The notes under the pieces: generated by a model
Database searches by the model: none
What the model saw: the letters and a program-made list of their open reading frames with translations, nothing else
What the model was told of the DNA's origin: nothing
Shown here: positions 29,532-40,526 of the stretch, piece by piece
How positions within the stretch are numbered: position 1 is the first letter of the stretch
How the letters are laid out: each line of letters starts with the position of its first letter
Position numbers and translations under genes: made by a program
From: Sphingomonas sp. Leaf9
Lineage (GTDB): Bacteria; Pseudomonadota; Alphaproteobacteria; Sphingomonadales; Sphingomonadaceae
Reading direction: 5' to 3'
DNA length: 64,000 nt
NCBI RefSeq assembly: GCF_001421355.1
Contig: NZ_LMKC01000003.1
Coordinates: forward strand, 372,164-436,163

Positions 29532-29700
29532 TCGATACGGTGGGAGGCGGGCATTTGCGGGCCGCGCGCGTCGGTGTCAACCGTCGGCGCGTAAATTATA
29601 CCTGCGGGCGTCCTTGGCGGCGGGCGTGCGTCGCGATAGACAGCGGCTGACGCGTGATGTGTGTTGCGCGGCTAAAGCAGTTGTGCGACAGGATTGCACC

Positions 29701-30372
29701 ATGACCGATTCGATCCCGACCCATTCCGATTTCGATGCGATGCGCCACGCGATGGTCGTCAGCCAGTTGCGCACCAGCGCCGTCAGCGACCCGGCCGTCG
29801 TCGCCGCGATGGGTGACGTGCCGCGCGAAGCCTTCGTGCCCAAGGCGCAGGCAGCCGTTGCGTATCGCGACGCGCCGTTGCCGCTGCCCGGTGGCCGCGC
29901 GATCAATCCGCCGCTCATCACCGGTCGCTTGCTGACCGCCGCCGAATTGCAGCCTACCGACCGCGTGCTGCTGGTCGGCGCCGCGATGGGCTATGGTGCC
30001 GCGGTTCTCGCGCGCCTCGTCGGATCGGTCGTCGCGCTGGAAGAGGATGCCGCGCTGGCCGCTGCCGCCCGCGACGTGATCGCCGACGCCAAGGTCGATG
30101 TGGTCGAAGGGCCGCTCAACGCCGGCTGGGTGCAGGGGGCACCCTATGACGTGATTGTGATCGACGGCGCGGTCGAATCGGTGCCGCAGGCGATCGTCGA
30201 TCAGCTGGCCCCCGGCGGGCGGCTGACGACCGGCATCGTCGATCGCGGCGTGACCCGGCTGGCGCTGGGACGGCGTACCGATGGCGGGTTCGGGCTGGTC
30301 GACTTTGCCGATCTCGGCTGTGTCGAGCTGCCCGGCTTCGCCAAACCCAAGACATTTCAGTTCGCAAGGTAA
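29701..30372 (+). CDS. pcm: Protein-L-isoaspartate O-methyltransferase family
   Basis: A 223-residue PCMT-family protein. The N-terminal MVVSQLRTSAVSDPAVVAAMG and VPREAFVP blocks and the SAM-binding LLVGAAMGYGAAVLARL fit the family. The classical active-site segment between them is shortened (GGRAINPPLITGRLL), as in the alphaproteobacterial variants upstream of tolC genes, so true isoaspartate repair activity is not certain. Start ATG 29701; 7 nt before the TolC-like gene. Confidence 0.85.
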   Translation: MTDSIPTHSDFDAMRHAMVVSQLRTSAVSDPAVVAAMGDVPREAFVPKAQAAVAYRDAPLPLPGGRAINPPLITGRLLTAAELQPTDRVLLVGAAMGYGAAVLARLVGSVVALEEDAALAAAARDVIADAKVDVVEGPLNAGWVQGAPYDVIVIDGAVESVPQAIVDQLAPGGRLTTGIVDRGVTRLALGRRTDGGFGLVDFADLGCVELPGFAKPKTFQFAR

Positions 30373-30379
30373 GAAGAAG

Positions 30380-31951
30380 ATGCGGGGGGGGAAGTTCATC
30401 GGGGGTGTGGCGGCGCTGGCGCTGCTGGCAGGACCGGCCAGCGCCGAGACGCTGCGCGAGGCACTGGCGCGCGCTTATGCCACCAATCCACAGCTGACCG
30501 GCGCGCGCGCCAACCAGCGCGCCACTGACGAAGGCGTGCCGCTGGCGCGTTCGCAGGGGTTGCCGCAGGTGACGACGCAAAGCTCGGTCATCGAGAATGT
30601 CCTGACCCCATCGAGCCGCGGTTTTACCCAGGCGCCGCGCCAGGGCAGCGTGCAGGTCAGCGTGTCGCAGTCGCTGTTCGCGGGCGGCGCGGTGCGCAAT
30701 GGCGTGCGCGCGGCCGACGCGCGGGTCGACGCGGGTCGCGCAAACCTGCGCAGCACCGAGGCGAATGTCTTCACGCTGGTCGTTGCCGCCTACAACGACG
30801 TCATCCGTGACGAAGCGATCGTGCGACTGAACCAGCAGAATGTCCGCGTGCTGGAGGTCAACCTCCAGGCATCGAAGGACCGGTTCCAGGTCGGCGACCT
30901 GACCCGCACCGACGTGGCGCAGTCGGAAGCGCGACTGGCATCGGCGCAGGCGCAGCTGCGCAACGCCGAAGCGTCGCTGATCCGCAGCCGCGAGAGTTAT
31001 GTCGAGACGACTGGTGCGTCCGCCTCGACGCTGGATACCCCGCCGGTGCTGCCCAACCTGCCGATCGATCCGAATGCGGCGGTCGGTGTTGCGGTGGCCA
31101 ACAATCCGTCGCTGATCGCCGCGCGTCGTTCCAGCGATGCCGCCGGGTTCGACGTGGGCGTGGCGCGTGCCAGCCGCCTGCCGACGATCAGCGCGGTCGG
31201 TGGTGGTGGCTACACCAGCTTCCTCGGTTCGGCCCAGTCGATCAACGGCACGGTGCTGCAGCAGGATGGCGGGCAGGCGCAGGTCGGCGTGCAGATGAGC
31301 CTGCCCCTGTGGCAGAGCGGCCGCCCCAGCGCGCAGATCCGCCGTGCGCAGGCGCTGGAGGGTGCTGCGATCGAACAGGTCACGCAGGTCGAACGATCGG
31401 TCGTGTCCGATGCGCGCTCGGCCTTTGCGGCGTGGCAGTCGGCGCTGCGCGTGATCCAGTCGTCGGAAGTACAGGTCGCGGCCAACCGGCTGTCGCTGGA
31501 GGGGGTGCGCGCCGAAAACAGCGTCGGCACGCGCACGATCCTCGACATCCTGAACGCCGAACAGGAACTGCTCAATTCGCAGGTGCAGCTGGTTTCGGCC
31601 CGGCGCGACGCATATGTCGCGGGCTTCGCGCTGCTGGCGGCGATGGGCAAGGCCGAGGCACGCGATCTGGGCCTCGACGGCGGGGCGCTGTACGATCCGA
31701 CGGTCAATTACAGCCGCGTGCGCAACAATATCTGGGACTGGAGCGGCGATCCCGCCCCGGTGCCGGTCGCGCCCAGCACGGTGAACAGCCCGGCACAGAC
31801 CCCGGTCGTCACCCGCGAACTCGATCCGTCGCTGCAACGCAGTCCCAATCCGTACACCCCGACGCAGGGCATCGACGCCCCCAATCGGCAGGGCGGCGCG
31901 CCGCGCACCACGCAGGGCGTTGACACGCCGCGCGCCAACCCCGACAGCTAA
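30380..31951 (+). CDS. tolC: TolC-family outer-membrane efflux protein
   Basis: A 523-residue TolC homologue: signal peptide (about 1-23, ending ASAET), then the duplicated four-helix/beta plan with LREALARAYATNPQL at the start, FQVGDLTRTDVAQSEARL in the first repeat and VGTRTILDILNAEQELLNSQV in the second. It forms the outer-membrane channel for type I secretion or RND efflux. The tail (about 455-523) is Pro-rich and disordered. The second to fourth codons contain an unbroken run of eight G (30384-30391). No inner-membrane partner is adjacent. Confidence 0.93.
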   Translation: MRGGKFIGGVAALALLAGPASAETLREALARAYATNPQLTGARANQRATDEGVPLARSQGLPQVTTQSSVIENVLTPSSRGFTQAPRQGSVQVSVSQSLFAGGAVRNGVRAADARVDAGRANLRSTEANVFTLVVAAYNDVIRDEAIVRLNQQNVRVLEVNLQASKDRFQVGDLTRTDVAQSEARLASAQAQLRNAEASLIRSRESYVETTGASASTLDTPPVLPNLPIDPNAAVGVAVANNPSLIAARRSSDAAGFDVGVARASRLPTISAVGGGGYTSFLGSAQSINGTVLQQDGGQAQVGVQMSLPLWQSGRPSAQIRRAQALEGAAIEQVTQVERSVVSDARSAFAAWQSALRVIQSSEVQVAANRLSLEGVRAENSVGTRTILDILNAEQELLNSQVQLVSARRDAYVAGFALLAAMGKAEARDLGLDGGALYDPTVNYSRVRNNIWDWSGDPAPVPVAPSTVNSPAQTPVVTRELDPSLQRSPNPYTPTQGIDAPNRQGGAPRTTQGVDTPRANPDS

Positions 31952-31971
31952 GCGTTCGAGAGGCGATAGAG

Positions 31972-32526
31972 ATGAGGGTTGCGGTGGGCGATATCAGCAA
32001 CGAAACGTCGATGGAGGACATCCTGTCCTCGATCAAGCGGATCATCGCCGAAGAGGGCGAGGGATCGGCCCAGGCGTTGCGCGGTCGCAAGTCGATCCGC
32101 ACGGCGCAGGTCCGCGACCTCGACGATCGGGACGAGGTGCTGGAGCTGAACCAGAGCGTCGCCGCGCCGCCGCCCCCGCCGCGCGTCGAAGCGATGCGGG
32201 CCGAGCCGCCGCGTGGCGAACCGCCCCGTGCCGAGCGGGTGCGTGCACCCGAACCGCAGAGCGAACCCGAACCGGTCGCCGCCGCACCTGCGGCCAAGGC
32301 CGATCCGTCGATCGTGTCCGATCGCGCGGCCGAGGCCAGCCGGGGGGCGCTGGACCAATTGTCGCGGATGCTGGTGAAGCCGGAAACGCCGGGTTCCGAT
32401 TCGCTCGAAGGGCTGGTGCGCGAAATGCTCCGCCCGATGCTGCGCGAATGGCTCGATGCGCAGCTGCCCGGCATCGTCGAATCGATGGTCGCGCGCGAGA
32501 TCGCACGGATCAGCGGGCGCGAATAA
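31972..32526 (+). CDS. popZ: PopZ-like polar organising protein (DUF2497)
   Basis: A 184-residue protein with the two conserved ends of PopZ: an N-terminal [15 protein letters not shown] helix (about 14-28) and a C-terminal helical oligomerisation region (about 143-180) with [27 protein letters not shown]. The middle is Pro/Ala/Glu-rich and disordered. PopZ forms a polar hub that anchors ParB-origin complexes in Caulobacter. It lies 20 nt after the TolC-like gene and before valS, the usual neighbour in this group. Confidence 0.92.
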   Translation: MRVAVGDISNETSMEDILSSIKRIIAEEGEGSAQALRGRKSIRTAQVRDLDDRDEVLELNQSVAAPPPPPRVEAMRAEPPRGEPPRAERVRAPEPQSEPEPVAAAPAAKADPSIVSDRAAEASRGALDQLSRMLVKPETPGSDSLEGLVREMLRPMLREWLDAQLPGIVESMVAREIARISGRE

Positions 32527-32572
32527 CGCCGCTCTCTTGCAACGCCGCCGCATCCGCGCCATGCGGCGGTGC

Positions 32573-35383
32573 ATGAGCGAACTGCCCAAGACTTTCGACC
32601 CCGCCGCCATCGAAGCGCGCTGGTATGCCCATTGGGAACAGCACGGCCTGTTCCGGCCCGAGCGTCCCAACGCGACGCCGTGGACCATCGTGAACCCGCC
32701 GCCCAACGTGACGGGCAGCCTGCATATCGGTCACGCACTCGACAACACGTTGCAGGACATTCTGGTCCGTCATGCCCGGTTGCAGGGCAAGGATGCGCGC
32801 TGGGTCGTCGGCACCGACCATGCCGGCATCGCGACGCAGATGGTCGTCGAACGCCAGATGGCGCAGCAGCAGCAGAAGCGCACCGACTTCACCCGCGACG
32901 ATTTCGTGGCGAAGGTGTGGGAGTGGAAGGCCGAGAGCGGCGGGCAGATTACCGGCCAGCTGCGGCGGCTGGGCTGTTCGATGGATTGGGCCAACGAACG
33001 CTTCACGATGGACGAGGGTTTTTCGAAGGCCGTGCTGAAGGTCTTCGTCGAACTGCACCGACAGGGCCTGCTCTATCGCGACAAGCGACTGGTGAATTGG
33101 GACCCGGGCCTCGGCACCGCGATCAGCGATCTTGAAGTCGAAACGCGCGAGGTGAAGGGCAGCTTCTGGCGGCTACGCTACCCGCTCGCCGACGGATCGG
33201 GTTCGATCGAGGTCGCGACGACGCGGCCGGAAACGATGCTGGCCGACATGGCGGTCGCGGTGCATCCCGACGATACGCGCTACTCCGCGCTGGTCGGTCG
33301 CCAGGTGCGCCTGCCGATCACGGGTCGGCTGATCCCCATCGTTGCCGACGAACATGCCGATCCTGCGCTGGGATCGGGCGCGGTCAAGATCACGCCGGGG
33401 CATGACTTCAACGACTTCGAGGTCGGCAAGCGCGCCGGATTCAAGGCCGCTGAGATGCTCAACATGCTCGATGCCAAGGCGCGCATTGTGCAGACCGCCG
33501 ACGGCCTGATCCCCGACGCGTTCCTCGGCCTGTCCAGCGCCGACGCGCGCAAGGCCGTCGTCGCGCGGCTGAAGGACGAGGGCGTCCTGATCCCGCATGT
33601 CGACAAGGACGGTGAAGAACACGACGCCGAACCGCGCACCATCCAGACGCCGTTCGGCGACCGTTCGGGCGTGGTGATCGAACCGTGGTTGACCGACCAA
33701 TGGTATGTCGACGCCGAGACGCTGGCCCAGCCGGCGATCGAGGCGGTGCGGTCGGGCGCGGTCAAGATCGTGCCGAAGTCGTGGGAAAAGACCTATTTTA
33801 ACTGGATGGAGAACATCCAGCCATGGTGCGTGTCGCGCCAGCTGTGGTGGGGGCATCGCATTCCGGCATGGTTTGGCCCTAGCCGCGACGCTGTTGGCTT
33901 GAAGAGCGATCTAAATCACGAACTGCAAGGTGATGGGTCGATCAAAGCAAATTTTGGTGGTGAGCCTTTCGTTGCCACTACGGAAATAGAAGCTGTTAAA
34001 TTAGCTTCCGAGTATTACGGCAGTGAATATAAAGTTGTGGTCGGTGGCTCCTTTCCGCGCGCGACGAATGATACTGTCTATCTTGTTCAGGACGAAGACG
34101 TCCTAGACACTTGGTTCTCCTCCGCCCTGTGGCCGTTCGCTACCTTGGGCTGGCCGGAGAATACCGACCCGACGCTCGGCGGGCGCTACAGCAACGACGT
34201 ACTGATTTCGGGCTTCGACATCCTGTTCTTCTGGGACGCGCGGATGTTGATGCAGGGTATCCATTTCATGAAGGAGGTGCCGTTCAAGACGCTGTACCTC
34301 CACGGCCTCGTCCGCGCCGCCGATGGTGCGAAGATGTCGAAGTCGAAGGGCAATACCGTCGATCCGCTGGGGCTGATCGATCGCTATGGCGCCGATGCGC
34401 TGCGCTTCTTCATGGCGGCGATGGAAAGCCAAGGCCGCGACATCAAGATGGATGAAAAGCGGGTCGAGGGCTATCGCAACTTCGCGACGAAGCTGTGGAA
34501 CGCAACGCGCTTCGCACAGGCCAACGGCATCGGCGCGTCGGCGACGATCGAGCCACCCAAGGCCGAACTGGCGGTCAATCGCTGGATCATCGCCGAGACG
34601 ATCGAGACGGTGCAGGCATTGGACCTGGCGCTGGCCGACCTGCGCTTCGATGGCGCGGCCAACACGATCTACCAGTTCACCTGGAGCCGGTTCTGCGACT
34701 GGTATCTCGAACTCATCAAGCCGGTGTTGCAGGGTGGGGCCGAGGGCGGTGACGAAACCCGCGCAGTCGCGGGCTGGGTGCTGGATCAGATCCTGGTCAT
34801 GCTCCACCCGTTCATGCCGTTCATCACCGAGGAGCTGTGGCACGCGCTTGGCGAACGGTCGAACGACCTGATTGTCGCGCGCTGGCCGATGGCGGACGCG
34901 CGCGCGATCGATCCGGCGGCGCGGGCGGAAATCGACTGGCTGATCCGACTGGTCAGCGAAATCCGTGCGGCGCGCACCGAACTGAACGTCCCGCCGGGCG
35001 CGCGCCTGCCGCTGCATGTCCGCGATGCGTCGGCCGAAACGGTCGAGCGGCTCGCGCGGCAGGAAGCGGTGCTGGCGCGTCTGGCACGCGTCGATCGCGT
35101 CGACGGCGATGCCCCGGCCGGCGGTGCGTTGCAGATCGTGGTGGACGAGGCGACCTTCGTCCTGCCGCTGGGCGAGGTCATCGACCTCGACTCCGAACGC
35201 ACCCGCCTGATCAAGGCAATCGCGGCGGCGGAAAAGGAGCGCGATGCGCTGGCCGGGCGGCTGAGCAATGCGAGCTTTGTCGAGCGCGCCAAGCCGGAAG
35301 CTGTCGAAAAGGCGCGGGCGGACCACGCCGACAAGATGACCGAAGCGGCCCGGTTGCACGCAGCACTGGGACGGTTGGGCTAA
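32573..35383 (+). CDS. valS: Valyl-tRNA synthetase
   Basis: A 936-residue class I synthetase. It has [16 protein letters not shown] (HIGH motif), the editing domain with [49 protein letters not shown] and a C-terminal coiled coil (about 875-930). Between GHRIPAWF and QDEDVLD there are about 71 residues where E. coli ValRS has about 27, and this stretch is encoded by sequence of about 46% G+C with codons such as TTA and ATA. The reading frame is intact, so the enzyme should be functional. ATG 32573 is chosen; ATG 32561 is in frame. Confidence 0.97.
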   Translation: MSELPKTFDPAAIEARWYAHWEQHGLFRPERPNATPWTIVNPPPNVTGSLHIGHALDNTLQDILVRHARLQGKDARWVVGTDHAGIATQMVVERQMAQQQQKRTDFTRDDFVAKVWEWKAESGGQITGQLRRLGCSMDWANERFTMDEGFSKAVLKVFVELHRQGLLYRDKRLVNWDPGLGTAISDLEVETREVKGSFWRLRYPLADGSGSIEVATTRPETMLADMAVAVHPDDTRYSALVGRQVRLPITGRLIPIVADEHADPALGSGAVKITPGHDFNDFEVGKRAGFKAAEMLNMLDAKARIVQTADGLIPDAFLGLSSADARKAVVARLKDEGVLIPHVDKDGEEHDAEPRTIQTPFGDRSGVVIEPWLTDQWYVDAETLAQPAIEAVRSGAVKIVPKSWEKTYFNWMENIQPWCVSRQLWWGHRIPAWFGPSRDAVGLKSDLNHELQGDGSIKANFGGEPFVATTEIEAVKLASEYYGSEYKVVVGGSFPRATNDTVYLVQDEDVLDTWFSSALWPFATLGWPENTDPTLGGRYSNDVLISGFDILFFWDARMLMQGIHFMKEVPFKTLYLHGLVRAADGAKMSKSKGNTVDPLGLIDRYGADALRFFMAAMESQGRDIKMDEKRVEGYRNFATKLWNATRFAQANGIGASATIEPPKAELAVNRWIIAETIETVQALDLALADLRFDGAANTIYQFTWSRFCDWYLELIKPVLQGGAEGGDETRAVAGWVLDQILVMLHPFMPFITEELWHALGERSNDLIVARWPMADARAIDPAARAEIDWLIRLVSEIRAARTELNVPPGARLPLHVRDASAETVERLARQEAVLARLARVDRVDGDAPAGGALQIVVDEATFVLPLGEVIDLDSERTRLIKAIAAAEKERDALAGRLSNASFVERAKPEAVEKARADHADKMTEAARLHAALGRLG
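33890..34115 (+). other. AT-rich patch inside valS
   Basis: From about 33890 to 34115 base composition drops sharply: by hand count 83 of 180 bases (46%) are G or C in 33901-34080, against 44 of 60 (73%) in 33721-33780. The patch uses TTA, ATA, AAA and GTT codons that are scarce in neighbouring genes. It keeps the frame and encodes the variable segment between two conserved catalytic-core motifs. Confidence 0.8.
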
Positions 35384-35455
35384 GCGCTGCCGTGCCCGTC
35401 GTTTCGGTGAAAACCGGAATGACGGGTACCGGCGTAGTCTGTCTGGGCTAAATCA

Positions 35456-35483
35456 CGTTATCCCGGCGCAGGCCGGGATGACG
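35456..35483. repeat. REP-like palindrome between valS and leuA
   Basis: CGTTATCCCGGC and GCCGGGATGACG pair with one mismatch around a short loop, in the convergent gap 35384-35503. It is the same family as 23774 and 38590. A more degenerate relative, cCCGTC...GACGGg, occupies 35395-35426. Confidence 0.65.
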
Positions 35484-35503
35484 TGACGGCGCGGGCCGGT
35501 CGC

Positions 35504-37180
<1,677 letters not shown>

Positions 37181-37437
37181 GTCGTCTCTAGCCTGTTGAA
37201 GGCGCTGGTTCGAGCGCCGGTATCTGCCGAAAGGTTCGATACTCCCTCAGGGAAGGCGCACGCGCGTGCGATCCTGCCCTAAGGGCGGCTAAGTCGCAGG
37301 GGGCGGGCAATCGCACGGACCATGGCGCGTCTGTGGGGAAAAGCGCGGCGAATGTCCATAGCGGCCGGGCGCGATACCGGTTGGTAACCGGTCGCGAGCT
37401 ATCGCGGGGAGCCAAGGGTATGCGTGAAGAGGCTGCG

Positions 37438-37827
37438 ATGCTGCAATTGATCTACGTGAGTACGGCCCGCAGCGGATTGACGATCGATGTCGATCAGATT
37501 CTTGCCGTGTCGCAACGCAACAACCGGCGCGACGGGATCACCGGCCTCCTGCATCACCGGGGGCGGCGTTTCCTACAGGCGCTGGAGGGCGCGCCGGACA
37601 TGGTTGAGAAAACCTATGCCCGCATTGCCGCCGATCCGCGCCATTTCGCTATCGTTATCCTGTCGCGTCGCGAGGTTGCGACGCGCGAGTTCGGCGATTG
37701 GGCGATGGCGGTCGACAGCGGACGCGATACGGACGGGATCGTCGCGCAGGTCGCGTCGCTGGTCGAACATGCCTCGCCAGGCGTGCGCGGCACGTTCGAA
37801 GGGTTCGCGGCGATGCGCGCGGCGTGA
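37438..37827 (+). CDS. Single-domain BLUF blue-light sensor
   Basis: A 129-residue protein that is one BLUF domain plus a short C-terminal cap. The flavin-site residues are present: Tyr6 (LIYVS), Asn28/Asn29 (SQRNNR), Gln47 (RFLQALEG), and Trp88 and Met90 in DWAM. Spacing between these residues is close to that of AppA. BLUF domains bind FAD and switch on blue light; with no output domain it must act through a partner. Start ATG 37438 with AGAGG 5 nt upstream; ATG 37420 (adding six residues) is possible. Lone plus-strand gene amid minus-strand biosynthetic genes. Confidence 0.9.
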   Translation: MLQLIYVSTARSGLTIDVDQILAVSQRNNRRDGITGLLHHRGRRFLQALEGAPDMVEKTYARIAADPRHFAIVILSRREVATREFGDWAMAVDSGRDTDGIVAQVASLVEHASPGVRGTFEGFAAMRAA

Positions 37828-37848
37828 CACCGCGCGCATCGGCCGGGA

Positions 37849-38454
37849 TCAGGCTGCGACGAATGCGGCGTTGATCGTCAGGTCCACCTTGTCCGACACG
37901 ACCGGCGCATAGGCACCGACGCCGAAATCGCTGCGCTTGATGCTGCCGGTCGCGGTGAAGCCGATATTCTTCTTCTTGTTCATCGGGTTCTCGCCCGCGC
38001 CCATGAAGCGGACGGTCAGCTGCACCGGCTTCGTCTGGCCCTTGATGGTCAGGTTGCCCGCCATCATCCAATGGTCGCCCATCGCCTGCACGCGGGTCGA
38101 CACGAACTTCGCCGTCGGATGGTTCGCGACGTCGAAGAAATCCTTCGACTGGAGATGTTCGGCGAATTGCGGGCTGGTGACGGTCAGCGACTTGGCGATG
38201 TCGAAATCGATCGTGACCTTGGTCGCGGCCGGGTTCTTGGGATCGAAGGTCGCGGTGCCGCCGGTCGCGCCGAACAGGCCGTCGAGCATCGTAAAGCCCA
38301 TATGGTTCACGCGCCATGCGACTTGGGTGTGGGCGGTGTCGACGGTGTAGTTGCCGGCGGTCACGCGTGCCTTGTCGGGCGCGCCGGGCAGCTGGGCAAC
38401 GGTCGGGGCAGCGACCGCGAACAAGGCGGCGGCGAGGATCAGGGGCGTGCGCAT
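37849..38454 (-). CDS. YceI-family periplasmic protein
   Basis: A 201-residue protein with a signal peptide (about 1-23, VAAPTVAQ) and a complete YceI lipocalin-like barrel: YTVDTAHTQVAWRVNHMGF, FDIAKSLTVTSPQF, LQSKDFFDVANHPTAKF and the terminal NIGFTATGSIKRSDFGVGAY. Family members bind polyisoprenoids. Start ATG 38454; the longer upstream frame has no signal peptide at its N-terminus and runs through a repeat, so I reject it. Confidence 0.93.
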   Translation of the reverse strand: MRTPLILAAALFAVAAPTVAQLPGAPDKARVTAGNYTVDTAHTQVAWRVNHMGFTMLDGLFGATGGTATFDPKNPAATKVTIDFDIAKSLTVTSPQFAEHLQSKDFFDVANHPTAKFVSTRVQAMGDHWMMAGNLTIKGQTKPVQLTVRFMGAGENPMNKKKNIGFTATGSIKRSDFGVGAYAPVVSDKVDLTINAAFVAA

Positions 38455-38589
38455 GGAAAAGCTCTCCGGTTGAGGCGAAGTCAGGATGCCGCCGTTGTCG
38501 GAGGTGCCGGGCTTCGGGTCAAATACCGGATGCGAAACGATTGGTTTCGGTTTCGGTGCCGTGGGAGAAAAGGTAGGTACGGCAACTGC

Positions 38590-38686
38590 CGTCATCCCGG
38601 CGAAGGCCGGGATCCATGGACGCGGCACGGTTGCAATCAGCCGATACCATCCGACACAATGGATCCCAGCCTTCGCCGGGATGACG
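38590..38686. repeat. REPIN-like pair of inverted 28-nt repeats
   Basis: A 28-nt unit at 38590-38617 and its reverse complement at 38659-38686 match at 27 of 28 positions, 41 nt apart. Each unit is itself near-palindromic (CGTCATCCCGGC...GCCGGGAT). This is the layout of a mobile REP doublet. It fills much of the 335-nt gap 38455-38789; the left part presumably holds the yceI promoter and the right part a possible ilvC terminator. Confidence 0.8.
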
Positions 38687-38720
38687 GGGTGAAAGATCGC
38701 CGCCCGCCCGTCGGTCGCGG

Positions 38721-38748
38721 CAAAGCCGCGCCCTGTGGGCGGGCTTTG
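38721..38748 (-). terminator. Stem-loop downstream of ilvC
   Basis: CAAAGCCGCGCCC and GGGCGGGCTTTG pair with one bulge around TGTG, 42 nt beyond the ilvC stop. A separate short inverted repeat (GAACTAAC/GTTAGTTC, about 38778-38797) overlaps the stop codon. Neither has a clear T tract. Confidence 0.3.
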
Positions 38749-38789
38749 TCGCGCCGGCCGGTCTGGCCGATCAGTACGAACTAACTCCG

Positions 38790-39866
<1,077 letters not shown>

Positions 39867-40382
39867 TCAGGCGGCCTCTCGTCCGCGGGCGATGGCGGCG
39901 ATGCCGGTGCGAGCAACCTCGACCAGACCGACTTCGGCCATCAATTCGGTGAACTTGTCGATCTTTTCGATCGATCCCGTCACCTCGAACACGAAACTCG
40001 ATACGGTCGCATCGACCACACGTGCGCGGTAGACTTCGGCAAGGCGAAGCGCCTCGATCCGATGCTCGCCAGTGCCGACGACCTTGACCAGCGCCAGCTC
40101 GCGTTCGACATGCGCGCCTTGTACGGTCAGGTCTACGACCTTGTGGACGGGCACGAGCCGGTCGAGCTGGGCGATGATCTGCTCCATCACCGACGGCGAT
40201 GCGCTGGTGACGATGGTGATCCGGCTGACCGCCTTGTCGACCGTGATTTCGGAGACGGTCAGGCTTTCGATATTATAGCCACGGCCCGAGAACAGCCCGG
40301 CGATGCGCGCCAGGATGCCGGGTTCGTTGTCGACGAGGACGGCCAGCGTGTGCCGTTCGGTCTGTTCGGTCTTGATATGCAT
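39867..40382 (-). CDS. ilvN: Acetolactate synthase small (regulatory) subunit
   Basis: A 171-residue ALS regulatory subunit (IlvN/IlvH type). The N-terminal ACT domain has HTLAVLVDNEPGILARIAGLFSGRGYNI, and the C-terminal half completes the small-subunit domain. It confers valine feedback control on the catalytic subunit encoded upstream. The gap to ilvB (144 nt) holds an inverted repeat pair, which is unusual inside such a unit. Confidence 0.97.
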   Translation of the reverse strand: MHIKTEQTERHTLAVLVDNEPGILARIAGLFSGRGYNIESLTVSEITVDKAVSRITIVTSASPSVMEQIIAQLDRLVPVHKVVDLTVQGAHVERELALVKVVGTGEHRIEALRLAEVYRARVVDATVSSFVFEVTGSIEKIDKFTELMAEVGLVEVARTGIAAIARGREAA

Positions 40383-40393
40383 TTCTGAAAATT

Positions 40394-40517
40394 CCTCCCC
40401 GGCGCGGGGGAGGGGGACCAGCCGCAGGCTGGTGGAGGGGGGCCTCCACCGGCGATACGTATGAGGTGATCCCCCTCCACCGCTCTTCGAGCGGTCCCCC
40501 TCCCCATTCCGGGGAAG
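40394..40517. repeat. Inverted pair of GC-rich repeats between ilvB and ilvN
   Basis: Unit A (40394-40442) reads CCTCCCCGG...GGGGGACC, then a short hairpin (AGCC-GCA-GGCT) and GGTGGAGGGGG. Unit B (40470-40517) is a reverse-complement relative in which the hairpin is GCTC-TTC-GAGC. The outer blocks are nearly identical while the hairpin arms differ in a compensating way, as expected for a conserved RNA or DNA stem. Confidence 0.75.
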
Positions 40518-40526
40518 ACAGTTCGG

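Noticed and set aside
37279..37323. 14-codon possible leader peptide (MVRAIARPLRLSRP) upstream of leuA
   Set aside because: Only two Leu codons, not consecutive, and no terminator/antiterminator pair visible; not enough for attenuation.
37333..37437. Upstream extension of the BLUF gene
   Set aside because: No ribosome site for the earliest start, and the extension lacks BLUF homology; the family begins at the LQLIYVS strand.
38455..38628. N-terminal extension of YceI
   Set aside because: Would add 58 residues through a repeat and displace the signal peptide; ATG 38454 is clearly better.
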